From NCBI GenBank assembly GCA_050246735.1, contig JBFWVM010000017.1, positions 1 to 64,000 of the forward strand: a stretch of DNA of 64,000 nt, given 5' to 3'. A model generated the notes under the pieces. The model had not been told where the DNA came from. It searched no databases and saw nothing but the letters and a program-made list of their open reading frames with translations. The DNA is from Taklimakanibacter sp050246735 (GTDB taxonomy: Bacteria; Pseudomonadota; Alphaproteobacteria; Rhizobiales; Aestuariivirgaceae). The position numbers and the translations under genes are program-made. Of this stretch, positions 16,416-26,117 are shown in pieces. Position 1 is the first letter of the stretch. Each line of letters begins with the position of its first letter.

Positions 16416-17030
16416 ATGTTCGTTCGTGCCTACCTTAGAGCCTCGACAAAGGACCAAGATGCGAGCCGCGCCAAGAGCGACCTAGACCGCTTCGCCAAGG
16501 AACGCGGCCTCAAGATCGCGGCGTACTACCAAGAGAACGAGAGCGGAGCGAGCCTCAAGCGGCCAGAGTTGTTCAAGCTCCTTGGCGATTGCCAGCCCGG
16601 TGACCTGCTTCTCGTCGAGCAAGTAGATCGCCTCTCACGCCTCAATGCTGCTGACTGGGACAAGCTCAAGGCAGAGCTAGCAGCCCGAGAGGTGCGCGTG
16701 GTCGCTCTCGATCTGCCGACGTCATGGGTGATGGCGACGGCGCAGCGCGACGAGCTGACTTCTCGGATGTTCGACGCGATCAACAGCATGATGCTCGACA
16801 TGCTGGCCGCAGTCGCCCGCAAGGACTACGACGACCGTCGCCGCCGACAAGCTCAGGGTATAGCCAAGGCGAAGACCGAGGGTCGCTACCGTGGCCGCCC
16901 GGAGGACACCGAGCGCAACAAGGCGATCCTCAAGATGCTCAAGAGCGGGCAGAGTTGGAACACCATTGTTGCCGCAACGGGATGTTCCCGCTCGACCCTC
17001 AGTAAGGTCGCCAAGCGCCTCGTTGCGTAG
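16416..17030 (+). CDS. Serine recombinase (resolvase/invertase family)
   Basis: A 204-residue small serine recombinase. The catalytic serine is Ser10 in YLRASTKDQ, with Arg8 beside it. The motif LLVEQVDRLSR supplies further active-site arginines, and the E-helix segment follows. The C-terminal part (about 150-204) has the Hin-like helix-turn-helix (GRPEDTERNKAILKML, then WNTIVAATGCSRSTLSKV). It could resolve multimers, invert a segment, or assist island maintenance. A ribosome binding site GGAGGGG (16404-16410) lies five bases before the ATG. Confidence 0.88.
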   Translation: MFVRAYLRASTKDQDASRAKSDLDRFAKERGLKIAAYYQENESGASLKRPELFKLLGDCQPGDLLLVEQVDRLSRLNAADWDKLKAELAAREVRVVALDLPTSWVMATAQRDELTSRMFDAINSMMLDMLAAVARKDYDDRRRRQAQGIAKAKTEGRYRGRPEDTERNKAILKMLKSGQSWNTIVAATGCSRSTLSKVAKRLVA

Positions 17031-17172
17031 GGAACACTGCGGAGACGCCAGCGACAATTGGCGCCTTCCCGTTCGCGTCCCTGGGTGCCACAAGGCGGTG
17101 GTCAGACTTTAAGGCTCGACGGCGACGACTGAGCCGAAGCCTGGCAATCATAACCCTCCACGACGCAGGACC

Positions 17173-17946
17173 ATGATGTACGAACGCAAGAGAAGGCGTC
17201 GGGCGGACCTTGCCCGGCGACTGACGGAGACCAATGTAACCCACTCAAGACGCTGTTGGGCTCTCGACTGTGGGGTGCCCGCCGGGAACGCATCAGGCGA
17301 TGGCTTGGGGCGGTTCTGCCGGAAGCACCTGGAGCACTACCGCCGCCATGGCGACCCGCTGAAACCCTCGTACAAGGCCGCGCAGCTAGTGCCCCATCGC
17401 CGCGCCGTTGCTGCGTGGATGAAGACCAATGCGGATGACCGTTGGCTGGTGAACGCTCTCCAGAGGATCGAAGGCAAGATGCGCGGGGCAGGACGCGCGA
17501 TTGAAGTTCGCAACCTTCGAGGCCAGCCGGCGGCAGAGAAGGCTCGGTCGATCTGGGCGAGGCTGAGGGATCGCGAAGTTGCGCCAACCGAAATCCTCCA
17601 GAGCATCCTTGCGGTCGCCATGTACCACGAGGCCGATCGTCAACCGGGCAAGAAAGAGTATCGCCAAGTCCAAATCGCGAAGGTCTTGAGCCGCATGGCT
17701 GGTGGCACCGTGAAGCGGTGGCCGACACACTACACAGACCCCCGCCTTCCCAAGGAGAAGGTGTTGCGGTGGTTCCCGGCATCAGAGGGTCTTGTCTTGC
17801 GCGAGCTTGGCGAACAGGCGGAGGGACTTGCAGAGTTCTTCATTCCTGAGCGCATCGAAGAGTTGCTCCAGTTCGGAGCGAAGCGGCGGTCAAAAACCGC
17901 ACTGCAACGCGCAATGCGATTGATCGGCTCCATAGATGACCAATGA
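17173..17946 (+). CDS. Island protein with N-terminal Cys/His cluster
   Basis: A 257-residue protein of unknown function. The N-terminus is very basic (KRRRRADLARR). Then comes a probable zinc-binding cluster of four cysteines/histidines (CWALDCGVPAG, FCRKHLEHYRRHGDP; roughly residues 28-62), similar to the HNH-like modules of phage proteins, though I see no complete HNH active site. The rest is alpha-helical. Its end overlaps the helicase-like gene start by 11 bases, so the two are coupled. A role in DNA recognition for the downstream ATPase is plausible but inferred. Confidence 0.65.
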   Translation: MMYERKRRRRADLARRLTETNVTHSRRCWALDCGVPAGNASGDGLGRFCRKHLEHYRRHGDPLKPSYKAAQLVPHRRAVAAWMKTNADDRWLVNALQRIEGKMRGAGRAIEVRNLRGQPAAEKARSIWARLRDREVAPTEILQSILAVAMYHEADRQPGKKEYRQVQIAKVLSRMAGGTVKRWPTHYTDPRLPKEKVLRWFPASEGLVLRELGEQAEGLAEFFIPERIEELLQFGAKRRSKTALQRAMRLIGSIDDQ

Positions 17947-19846
17947 TACCGCCCACATCGAGCGATTCGTCAACGAGATGGAACGGCACTGGACCGAGAA
18001 GCTCGGCAACACATCCAGCGCCGGGTTCCGCCAAGTGTGGGCCCTCATGGCGGAGACCTACAACGCTGCCATCTTGAAGACGCTCGGTCGGCGGCCACTG
18101 CAAATCTTCCCGCCCGACTGGCTCGTGCTTTCGCCCGAGATGGGAACCGGCAAGACGGTAGGCGCTTGCCTCTACCTGGGTCTCTTGGCCCGTGATCTGC
18201 GAACTGTGTCGCCGCCGGTTCGCTTCGGTGGGGTGCTAGTCTGCCGTACAATCAGGCAATGCGAAGAGGCCGTTTCGGCCATTAACGAACACGCTGGGTT
18301 TCCCGCCGCAATCACACGACATTCTGACAATGAAGTCACCATTGAACAAAGCAAGCGGCATCCCATACTCGTGATCACTCATGCAGCTTTGGTGAATACG
18401 GATGACAAGCACAGACACGTTCAATGGGATGATTATGCCCACTGGGACGGCGGCACCCGACCGCTGATCATCATTGACGAAGCCTTGGCCAATGCGGTCG
18501 AGTTCCAGTCGATCAACGAGCAGTCGCTGCACTTCCTACTCTCCCGCATACCAGGCTCCGTGAAGGAACGGCACGAGCTCGCTGTAGACATCATCAGCAG
18601 CTTTCTAGATCGTCTCAAGCACATTGGTACCACAACGGATGAAGCCTACACGCTGTGGCCTCCAGTACCCCACGGCGAGACAAACCTCTCAGTAAAGCTC
18701 CCATTGCTGTTCAAGCGCCTGTTAGAGGACCTCAAGACAACGGGCTTGGCAGGGCGTGATCGTCAATGGAATGACCGAGCGGCCCACGACGCCGACCTCA
18801 AGATCATCAAGGCGACACTCGACGACATAGCGGCCCTCTTCCGGCAATGGGCGGTCTTCGCCAAGAAGGGCAAAGATGCAACCCTCATGACCGCAAGGGT
18901 CAGACTGCCTCGTGACCTTTGGTGCCCCGTGCTGCTCAATGCGACGGCACCCCAGGACGTGCTGCTTGACCATACCGGCGGACGTCTCATACCGATGCCC
19001 AAGGTTCGCAACTACAAGAACCTGACGATCCACATCCTCAGGACCAGCGGTCTCGGCAAGACAGAGATGATCGCTCGTCAGAAGGAACGCCTGAGCCGTG
19101 TAGGCCAGTTCGTGAGAGATCACTGGGAGCGCGACGATCAGTGGATGATCGTCACTCACAAGGATGTCGAGGCGAGAGCAAAGCTCGAATTTCCCGACAA
19201 CTGCCTGACCGCTCATTGGGGCGCATTAGATGGCCTCAACGACTTCAAGGAGTGCAACAAGGCGGTGCTGTTCGGGTTGAGCTACAAGGAACCTACCACG
19301 TTCGCGCCACTCTACTTCGCATTGCGCGGGTACCAACCATCCGACTGGTTCAAGTCGGGAGAAGCGACAAAGATCAAACGGAAGCTCCAAGAGAAGTCAC
19401 TCGCAGCTCAGGTGCTACAGGCTCTCGGGCGTCCCCGCAGTCGCCGGGTTGTTGACGAGGAAGGCAACTGCCTCCCGACGACGATCTACCTTACCCTGCC
19501 CCCCGACGCGCTTGGGTCGTATCTCGAAGAGACCATAAAAACGGACTTCCCAGACGTTACGATCAAGGATTGGGATTTCACACTTGACGGCGATGATGTC
19601 ACAACCGATGCCCGTCGCGAAGTCTCGGCTGCTGTGGTCACCCACATGCGAACGTGCAAGCCTGGGCGCTACCTGATTTCGGAGGTTGTGAAGTCCTTGG
19701 CGCTTTCCAAAACTCAGACCGCAAATCTGAAGGATGCCCTCAAGAAGGGCCGGTCCATCGTCCGCGATCTGGAACTAATTGACGTAAGCTACTACGTCGA
19801 TGGGCGAGGACGCGGCGCCAAGTCCTTTCTGGTCAAGCGAACCTGA
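17936..19846 (+). CDS. Helicase-like P-loop ATPase of the island
   Basis: A 636-residue protein. Walker A-like SPEMGTGKTV is at about residues 65-74. It is followed by a motif Ia-like region (VLVCRTIRQCEEAV) and Walker B LIIIDEAL. The C-terminal half has a second RecA-like appearance (WMIVTHKDVEARAKL, QALGRPRSRRV) and ends in a basic, helix-turn-helix-like tail. This is consistent with a superfamily 2 helicase or replication protein of mobile elements. It could serve island replication, or be a defence ATPase with the upstream Cys/His protein. I do not recognise a named family. Confidence 0.7.
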   Translation: MTNDTAHIERFVNEMERHWTEKLGNTSSAGFRQVWALMAETYNAAILKTLGRRPLQIFPPDWLVLSPEMGTGKTVGACLYLGLLARDLRTVSPPVRFGGVLVCRTIRQCEEAVSAINEHAGFPAAITRHSDNEVTIEQSKRHPILVITHAALVNTDDKHRHVQWDDYAHWDGGTRPLIIIDEALANAVEFQSINEQSLHFLLSRIPGSVKERHELAVDIISSFLDRLKHIGTTTDEAYTLWPPVPHGETNLSVKLPLLFKRLLEDLKTTGLAGRDRQWNDRAAHDADLKIIKATLDDIAALFRQWAVFAKKGKDATLMTARVRLPRDLWCPVLLNATAPQDVLLDHTGGRLIPMPKVRNYKNLTIHILRTSGLGKTEMIARQKERLSRVGQFVRDHWERDDQWMIVTHKDVEARAKLEFPDNCLTAHWGALDGLNDFKECNKAVLFGLSYKEPTTFAPLYFALRGYQPSDWFKSGEATKIKRKLQEKSLAAQVLQALGRPRSRRVVDEEGNCLPTTIYLTLPPDALGSYLEETIKTDFPDVTIKDWDFTLDGDDVTTDARREVSAAVVTHMRTCKPGRYLISEVVKSLALSKTQTANLKDALKKGRSIVRDLELIDVSYYVDGRGRGAKSFLVKRT

Positions 19847-19863
19847 CATCACGGGCGGGAAAC

Positions 19864-19903
19864 GGGGGCACAATCCCAAGAACCTTTCTGGAGGTTTGCC
19901 CCC
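19864..19903. terminator. Hairpin between convergent helicase and hsdR genes
   Basis: Arms GGGGGCA (19864-19870) and TGCCCCC (19897-19903) enclose an inner AACCT/AGGTT stem (19881-19885, 19892-19896). It lies between two converging stop codons and may end transcription from one or both sides. No long T-run follows, so it is only a possible terminator. Confidence 0.35.
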
Positions 19904-19944
19904 AATTTCAACCCCATACAATGATTGATCCTTCGGCTTCGCCT

Positions 19945-22900
19945 TCAAGACACGGCAACCGCCCCTGCTCCAGCGAAGCGCTCAAAGACGAACTGGTACG
20001 TCCGCTCGACCTTCTCCTCCCAGAGCTTGCGGTCATACACTTCGGGGAGCAGGTCGAGTTCTTCCCTAATGGTCTCTCGGACACCCGCCTTCGCCCCTTC
20101 CTTCCCTCGCCAGTCGAGGACGAGTTTCTCCTTCTTGAGTTTGTCGAGTAGCAGCCGCGCGATCTTCTTCACCTCGATCTCCTGCGCCTTGGTGAGCTTG
20201 GGTTCAGGCTTGGTGAGGATGTCGAAGATCGCCAGTTCGTCCTCGCTCAGCGCCTCACGGATGTGGCGCTTCTCCTCATCGTCGAGTTCGCCGACGAAGG
20301 CCATCAGTTCCTCGAAGAGCTGCTCGACATCGAGGCTACCGGCATTGTAGGCGTCCACCAGCTTCTGCAGCCGCTCAAGAAGGCTGACGCGTGTGGGATT
20401 ACGGGAAGCGAGCTGCTTCGCCCTTGCCTCAGCCTTGCTGCGCAGCAGTTCTGCGGCGGTCTTCTTGGAGCCTCCAGCGAACAGATCGGCCAGCTTGTCG
20501 AAGTCGATCGTCGAGAGATCGAACAGCTTCTTGAGGTCGTCTCCCTTCGGGATCGGGGCGCGGATCGCAACCCCCGAGATCGCCTCGTCAACCAGCCGCT
20601 CGATCTCCGCCAGGATCGCGTCGAGGCCTCTGGGAGGAGCGGCCCGTGTGAGGCTCCTGATCATCTCGGCGATCACCTGCAGGACAACCATGTCGCCACG
20701 ATGCGGGAGCACAGCAGGGTCGGGCAGGACGGCCTTGAACAGTTTCCAGGCGCTGGCGACGAGTCTCAGATACTCCAGCTTGTCTGTATCCTTGCCGAGG
20801 ATGGCCTCCGCTGCTTTCCTGATCCCCGCCACCCGAGCAAGCCCCTCCGCAGCGATCACCGCTCCGGTGTCAACTCCACGCTCCCTGGCAAAGGCCAGCG
20901 CCTTGCCCAGCGCATCCTTCAAGTCGGTGAGGAGTTGATCCTTCTCCTTGATCAGGTCGGTCTCCACGCCTGGCCGGGGCTTTGCGTAGATGGCCAGCGC
21001 CTCCTTGAGGTTCCGGAACACCCCCACATAGTCCACTATGAGGCCCGCCTGTTTGCCGGGAGCCACACGGTTCGCCCGCGCGATGGTCTGCATGAGCGTG
21101 TGGTTCTTCATCGGCTTGTCGAGGTAGATCGTCGAGCAGGTCGGCACGTCGAAGCCAGTAATCCACATGGCGCATACGAACACGAAGCGCAGCGGATCGT
21201 CGGGGGCCTTGAACCGCTCGTCGAGGGCCTCTTTCACGAGCCGCTGCCGGTGAGGGCGGATGTCGAGCCCCTGCTTGGCCAGCGTCTCGATCTCGTTCTG
21301 CGATTGGCTGACCACAACGGCCATGTCGGTGCGCTCAAGCCAGGCGAGTTGCTCCTCAAGAGCGGCACGTTCGACCGCATCGGCGATCCCTGCCACCCGC
21401 TCTTTCTCGGCCTTGAGGTGCGCTGCCCAGTGCCGCTGGACCTTGTCGAACATGCGGACCGCCGTCGCCTTGTCGATGGCTATGAACATGGCCTTGCCAC
21501 GATAGCCTCGCCCCGTGAAGTGACGCACCAGATCGGCGGCGATCTTCTCCAGCCGGTCGTCATTGGTGATCAGGTGATACTGACGGGCGAACCGCTTGGC
21601 GAGCTTGTCCTCGGTCTCGGGATCAAGTCCGGCGTCGTCAAGAACACGGGCGATCTCATCGTCGAGGTCAGCGCTCTTGAGCTGGAGTTCGGGCAAGCGG
21701 CTCTCATAGTACAGCGGCACTGTCGCACCATCCGCGATGGACTGGGCGAAGTCATAGATCGACACATAGTCGCCGAAAACCTCACGCGTCCGTTCTTCCT
21801 CACCCGCGATGAGCGGCGTTCCGGTGAACCCGAGGAAGGCCGCGTTAGGCAGGGCCGCCCGCATGTTGGCGGCAAGGACGTCGTACTGGCTGCGATGGGC
21901 TTCATCGGTGATCACGATGACATTGGAACGGTCGGACAGCTTGGGATACACCTCGCCTTTCTCGGTCCCGAACTTCTGGATCAGTGTGAAGATGAACCTC
22001 TCGTTCCCCTTGAGTAGCTGTTGAAGGTGATCGCGCGTCTGCGCCTGGATCATCTGCCGATCCTTGGTCAACGCCCCACAGGCCGAGAAGGTGTCCGCGA
22101 TCTGGTCGTCCAGTTCCTTGCGGTCGGTGACGATCAGGAAGGTCCAGTCACCCGGTACCTGTCGCATCACTTTGCGGCTGAAGAACAGCATGGACAGGCT
22201 CTTGCCCGACCCTTGCGTGTGCCAGAAGACACCGAGACGGCCTTGGTTCTCCCTGATTTTCCCAACGGCGGCCATCGCCCGGTTGACGCCCAGAAACTGA
22301 TGGTTCTTGGCTAGCACCTTGACGAGGCCGGTCTTGCCTTCCTGAAAGGCGATGAAGTTCTCGACTATGTCGAGGAAGCGGGCAGGTCGGCAGGTACCCC
22401 TGATCAACGTCTCAAGGGACACGACGCCGGGCTCCTCCTCGTCGTCCACCTTCTTCCACTCGCCGAAGAACTCGAAAGGCGCATGAGCTGCCCCAAGCCG
22501 CGCCTCATGTCCGTTGGAGAGGATGACGAAGCCGTTGGGAACGAAGACCTGCGGGATGGCGGAGCGGTAGTCGCGCAGGTTCCCGTCATACGCGTCGGAC
22601 AAGCCACGGTAGGCGGCCTTGAGTTCGACGAGCAGCAGCGGCAGCCCATTGACGAAGCCGACGAGATCGGCCCGGCGCGTGTAGAGATCGCCCGCGAACC
22701 ACACCTGCGAAGCGAGCAGGAACTCATTGTTCGCCGGTTCGTCCCAGTCGATCATCCTCACCGTCTCGTCGCGCAGCGCCCCGCGCGGGGAACGAACCTT
22801 CACCTTCACACCGTCGCGGAGAAGTTCATGAAGTTCGGCGTTTGCACGGACGGGTTCCAGCGCGGCACGTTCGGACCCAAGCGACCCGCAAGCCTCATCG

Positions 22901-23160
22901 AGTGCTGCATCCGGCAGTTCGGGGTTGAGCCGCCTGAGTGCTGATTTGAGGCGAAGAGGTAGCACGGCATCGCGACGGGACTCGCGCCCTTCGGGACTTT
23001 GATGCGGCGCGTTGGCGGTGCCGAACTCGCCATGGAGATTGATGATCCGCCAGCCGAGGGATTTGAACAGGTCGATGGCCGGCTGCTCAATTAGCTCAAA
23101 TTCGGAATACCCCCCAAAGAGAGGAGAACGCTCCTCGAACCCGTTGTCGCCGCCTGTCAC
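19945..23160 (-). CDS. hsdR: Type I restriction enzyme R subunit
   Basis: A 1071-residue motor-nuclease subunit. The PD-(D/E)XK endonuclease part is at about residues 155-185 (RADLVGFVNGLPLLLVELKA; D165, E179, K181). The SF2 translocase has Walker A TQGSGKS (316-321) and a DEAH box (419-422), followed by GFTGTPL and later helicase motifs. The long C-terminal region should contact the methyltransferase complex. The start codon overlaps the hsdS stop by four bases. All key residues are intact, so it looks functional. It cuts DNA at a distance from unmethylated target sites, protecting against phages and foreign DNA. Confidence 0.95.
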   Translation of the reverse strand: MTGGDNGFEERSPLFGGYSEFELIEQPAIDLFKSLGWRIINLHGEFGTANAPHQSPEGRESRRDAVLPLRLKSALRRLNPELPDAALDEACGSLGSERAALEPVRANAELHELLRDGVKVKVRSPRGALRDETVRMIDWDEPANNEFLLASQVWFAGDLYTRRADLVGFVNGLPLLLVELKAAYRGLSDAYDGNLRDYRSAIPQVFVPNGFVILSNGHEARLGAAHAPFEFFGEWKKVDDEEEPGVVSLETLIRGTCRPARFLDIVENFIAFQEGKTGLVKVLAKNHQFLGVNRAMAAVGKIRENQGRLGVFWHTQGSGKSLSMLFFSRKVMRQVPGDWTFLIVTDRKELDDQIADTFSACGALTKDRQMIQAQTRDHLQQLLKGNERFIFTLIQKFGTEKGEVYPKLSDRSNVIVITDEAHRSQYDVLAANMRAALPNAAFLGFTGTPLIAGEEERTREVFGDYVSIYDFAQSIADGATVPLYYESRLPELQLKSADLDDEIARVLDDAGLDPETEDKLAKRFARQYHLITNDDRLEKIAADLVRHFTGRGYRGKAMFIAIDKATAVRMFDKVQRHWAAHLKAEKERVAGIADAVERAALEEQLAWLERTDMAVVVSQSQNEIETLAKQGLDIRPHRQRLVKEALDERFKAPDDPLRFVFVCAMWITGFDVPTCSTIYLDKPMKNHTLMQTIARANRVAPGKQAGLIVDYVGVFRNLKEALAIYAKPRPGVETDLIKEKDQLLTDLKDALGKALAFARERGVDTGAVIAAEGLARVAGIRKAAEAILGKDTDKLEYLRLVASAWKLFKAVLPDPAVLPHRGDMVVLQVIAEMIRSLTRAAPPRGLDAILAEIERLVDEAISGVAIRAPIPKGDDLKKLFDLSTIDFDKLADLFAGGSKKTAAELLRSKAEARAKQLASRNPTRVSLLERLQKLVDAYNAGSLDVEQLFEELMAFVGELDDEEKRHIREALSEDELAIFDILTKPEPKLTKAQEIEVKKIARLLLDKLKKEKLVLDWRGKEGAKAGVRETIREELDLLPEVYDRKLWEEKVERTYQFVFERFAGAGAVAVS

Positions 23161-24431
23161 TCCGCCGCCTCTCGGATCATCTGGTCCGCATCTGAAACGT
23201 CGATCTCACCTGAGACGAGCTTGGGCAGGAGGAGATCGCGTTGGGCGCGAAGATTTACATTTTGCCGTTCCAGCGTAGCAGTTAGCTGGCGCATGTCGCG
23301 AACGATGCCGCCATACATCCGTTGAAGATCTTTAGGTGGGACGATCACCCGTTGGGACCGTATTCGGTCGCGACCCAGTTCGGTCTGCCCGGTAGAGCCA
23401 ATGCCAGCTTCCGAAAACACGGACTCAAGCCGCAACATCGACAGACCAAAGAAATAGGGATCAATGTCGTGCAAGGGCCTCAGCATTGTCACGTGAGAGT
23501 CAATTGTCGTGTCAACGAGCGCATCAAGAACCTGCGCAACTCGTCCAAGCGTTCCGACGCCCGTAGAGTTTATTAGCACATCGCACTGGCGAACTAACTT
23601 GTTCTCCGGCACTTGCTTACTTTGACGTCTAGCCGGTCCCAGTTGTAAGCGACCGTCGCGAATACATTTTTGATTGATCACACGGCTGTTCGCATCGTCA
23701 TCATACTTGGGAGCTATGCCGCGATGGACGAACTCTGTTATTTCGCCAATGGATTGCACTACCCAGCCTTTCGGGATCGCGCCGAGCCCACTTTCAAGAA
23801 GCGGAGTCACCTCACACCCCGGAGCGCGGAAGTGGACAAACCACTCCTCGTAGATGCGCCGTGTCATCTCCTCCAGGATCGCAACCCGCTGCGTGTTGTT
23901 CTCCATCAGGACGTCGTAGGCGGAGAGGATTGCGGCAATGCGGCCCTGGGTGTTCCGATCAGGAAAGCGAACAGGGACGGAGCGCAAAATCCCCGTGTTG
24001 AGGTTGGGCATGGTTGCCCCAACCGCCTGACCATAAATCCAAGCAATCGTCTTTGGGTGGTTGAGAAAAAAGAACAGGAAGTCGGGCATGACCTCAGCCG
24101 CGCCAAGCCGAACGAGCAAGCAACCGGTACCGCACAACCAGCCCTTCTCTCTGGGGCCGATCAGCGCACACCGCCCTATGTCGCCTCGTCGGCCATAGAC
24201 TATGTCGCCAGCTTCCAGTTGATGACGTGAGAGGCGGCGAACATCCTCTTGGCCCACCCGTGCAACTGTGTCTTCCGAAACCCTGCCGTCCACTATGTCC
24301 TTCGGCATCACGACAGGGGTTCCAAAGGGTTGATAGTCGCTCTGGTGAAGCTGACTGCCAAATGGCCCGGTTTGTATTAAGCCGCCCCCTTCATCGCAAA
24401 GCTCGCCAAGAAGCCGTTTCTGCCAACTCAT
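23157..24431 (-). CDS. hsdS: Type I restriction enzyme specificity subunit
   Basis: A 424-residue protein with two target-recognition domains in tandem. TRD1 is at about 1-180 (IQTGPFGSQLHQSDY, MPKDIVDGRV, PNLNTGILRSVPVRFP). A central helical spacer contains NTQRVAILEEMTRRIYEEWF. TRD2 is at about 215-375 and a second conserved helix (LRAQRDLLLPKLVSGEIDV) ends the protein. The two TRDs determine a bipartite DNA target that cannot be read from sequence. It overlaps hsdM and hsdR by four bases on each side, so all three subunits are made together. Confidence 0.94.
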   Translation of the reverse strand: MSWQKRLLGELCDEGGGLIQTGPFGSQLHQSDYQPFGTPVVMPKDIVDGRVSEDTVARVGQEDVRRLSRHQLEAGDIVYGRRGDIGRCALIGPREKGWLCGTGCLLVRLGAAEVMPDFLFFFLNHPKTIAWIYGQAVGATMPNLNTGILRSVPVRFPDRNTQGRIAAILSAYDVLMENNTQRVAILEEMTRRIYEEWFVHFRAPGCEVTPLLESGLGAIPKGWVVQSIGEITEFVHRGIAPKYDDDANSRVINQKCIRDGRLQLGPARRQSKQVPENKLVRQCDVLINSTGVGTLGRVAQVLDALVDTTIDSHVTMLRPLHDIDPYFFGLSMLRLESVFSEAGIGSTGQTELGRDRIRSQRVIVPPKDLQRMYGGIVRDMRQLTATLERQNVNLRAQRDLLLPKLVSGEIDVSDADQMIREAAE

Positions 24432-26005
24432 GGCGTCGCCTCAGCGGCTAGGAGCAGAGGCAAGTTCCCGGTAATGCGGGTCTCCAGCTTCCGCGCCTCT
24501 AGCGTCAAACGCTCGAACTCCTCCTGCAATTCCTCCAGCCGCTCGGCAAAATCCAAATCTTCAGAGGTGCCCCGGCCCGTACCGACAAAACGGCCGGGAT
24601 TGAGGCTCCATCCCTGAGCCGCAATTTCTGAGAGCCTCGCGGCTCTGCAGAGGCCGGGTACATCGACATAGGTACCATCGAGTCCATTAGCTGCCAGAAG
24701 CGGTTGACTGCCTCTACTCTTCTCGACTTCCTGTCCTCGCCAAAGCCGCACGATGTTCGCCAGGAACTCGATCTGTGCATCGGTGAAGTCGCGATGGGCT
24801 CGGTCGATCTGCCGGAAGGTGTGACGGGCGTCGATGAACAGCACCTGATCCTTGCGGGCGGTAGCGGGCTTCCCCTTGTCGAGGAACCACAGAGTGCAGG
24901 GTAGCGTCACCGTGTAGAAGAAGTTCGGCCCCACCGAGACGATAACATCCACCGTGCCGCTCTCGATCAGCTTCTGCCTGATCTCGGCCTCCGAGCCCCT
25001 TGCGTCTGATGCTGAGTTGGCCATGACGAAGCCCGCTCGCCCCTTCTCGTTGAGCGCCGACCAGAACAGTTCGATCCAGATGTAATTGGCATTGTCCGGC
25101 TTCGGCAGCCCGAAGGGAAAGCGGTCAGGGCGCTTCGCAATGGACTCCTTGTCCTTGTCAACGCCGTTCACGTTGAAGGGCGGGTTGGCCATGACGAAGT
25201 CGAACTTACCCACCATGGCGCCAAGATCGCCAAACGGTTCGTCGTGGTAGGAGTTCGCCTCCATAATTGTGCCGCCGAGACCGTGAACAGCAAGGTTCAT
25301 CTTGGCGAGTCGCAGCGTTTCGCGCACCTTTTCGATCCCGAAGATCGACAGCTCCTTCTGCGGCAACTTCTGGTGTGAGCGCACGAAGTCCGCCGAGTGA
25401 ACGAACATGCCGCCCGAGCCACAAGCCGGATCGAGTATGCGCCCATGATACGGCTCGATGATCTCGACGATAAGGCGCACGATACTCGCGGGCGTGTAGA
25501 ACTCGCCACCCTTCTGCATTTCCTGCATGGCAAACGAGCCCATGAAGTACTCATAGACTTTGCCGAAGGCGTCGCCCTCGATGTCGAGCGGCGCGAGGAG
25601 CTTGATCAACTCGCGAAGGATGTCGTCCCCCACTGCGCCGTAGTTTCTCGGCAGCGCGTCGGCGAGATCGGGATTGTGCTTCTCGATGTCTTCCATCGCC
25701 TGGTTCAAGGCACGGCCAAGGTTGGCTCCGTCAGGGAGCTGCAGCAGGTGGGAAAAGCGGGCCTCGGGCGAGAGGTAGATGATGTTACGAGCCTTGAAGG
25801 CGTCAGGTCCCGGAGGACCAAGGCGGCTGCCAGGACGCGGCTTCAATTCCTTCTCGACTGCCGCGAACCGGCTTTCAGCGTAGCGGAGGAAGAGGAGGCC
25901 GAGGACAGGTCGCGAGTACTCCGATGGTTTCAGCCCGGAGTTTGCCCGCAGTTGGTCCGCCACGCTCCAGAGCCTGTTCTCAACCTCAGCAATTTCAGAT
26001 GCCAT
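24428..26005 (-). CDS. hsdM: Type I restriction enzyme methyltransferase subunit
   Basis: A 525-residue N6-adenine methyltransferase. The N-terminal helical HsdM domain (about 1-130) precedes the catalytic domain. S-adenosylmethionine is bound by LDPACGSGGMF (around 191-201) and the catalytic motif is NPPF (274-277). ATG 26005 is chosen because GGGGGAAGCAGGG precedes it and homologues start MASEIAEVENRLW; a GTG at 26023 is an alternative. It is the first gene of the hsdMSR operon, 112 bp from the integrase stop. It protects host DNA by methylating the sites chosen by HsdS. Confidence 0.94.
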   Translation of the reverse strand: MASEIAEVENRLWSVADQLRANSGLKPSEYSRPVLGLLFLRYAESRFAAVEKELKPRPGSRLGPPGPDAFKARNIIYLSPEARFSHLLQLPDGANLGRALNQAMEDIEKHNPDLADALPRNYGAVGDDILRELIKLLAPLDIEGDAFGKVYEYFMGSFAMQEMQKGGEFYTPASIVRLIVEIIEPYHGRILDPACGSGGMFVHSADFVRSHQKLPQKELSIFGIEKVRETLRLAKMNLAVHGLGGTIMEANSYHDEPFGDLGAMVGKFDFVMANPPFNVNGVDKDKESIAKRPDRFPFGLPKPDNANYIWIELFWSALNEKGRAGFVMANSASDARGSEAEIRQKLIESGTVDVIVSVGPNFFYTVTLPCTLWFLDKGKPATARKDQVLFIDARHTFRQIDRAHRDFTDAQIEFLANIVRLWRGQEVEKSRGSQPLLAANGLDGTYVDVPGLCRAARLSEIAAQGWSLNPGRFVGTGRGTSEDLDFAERLEELQEEFERLTLEARKLETRITGNLPLLLAAEATP

Positions 26006-26117
26006 CCCTGCTTCCCCCACCACGACCCCAACTCAGTTTGACCCATCTTGCCGCGCCGGGCAATCGAATGCCCACAGGACGGCAGAATTTCCTAAGGTTT
26101 GAACTGGGGGGACCGTC

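Noticed and set aside
20263..22017. A 584-codon plus-strand frame inside hsdR
   Set aside because: HsdR motifs on the minus strand are intact and continuous across this span, so the plus-strand frame is a shadow.
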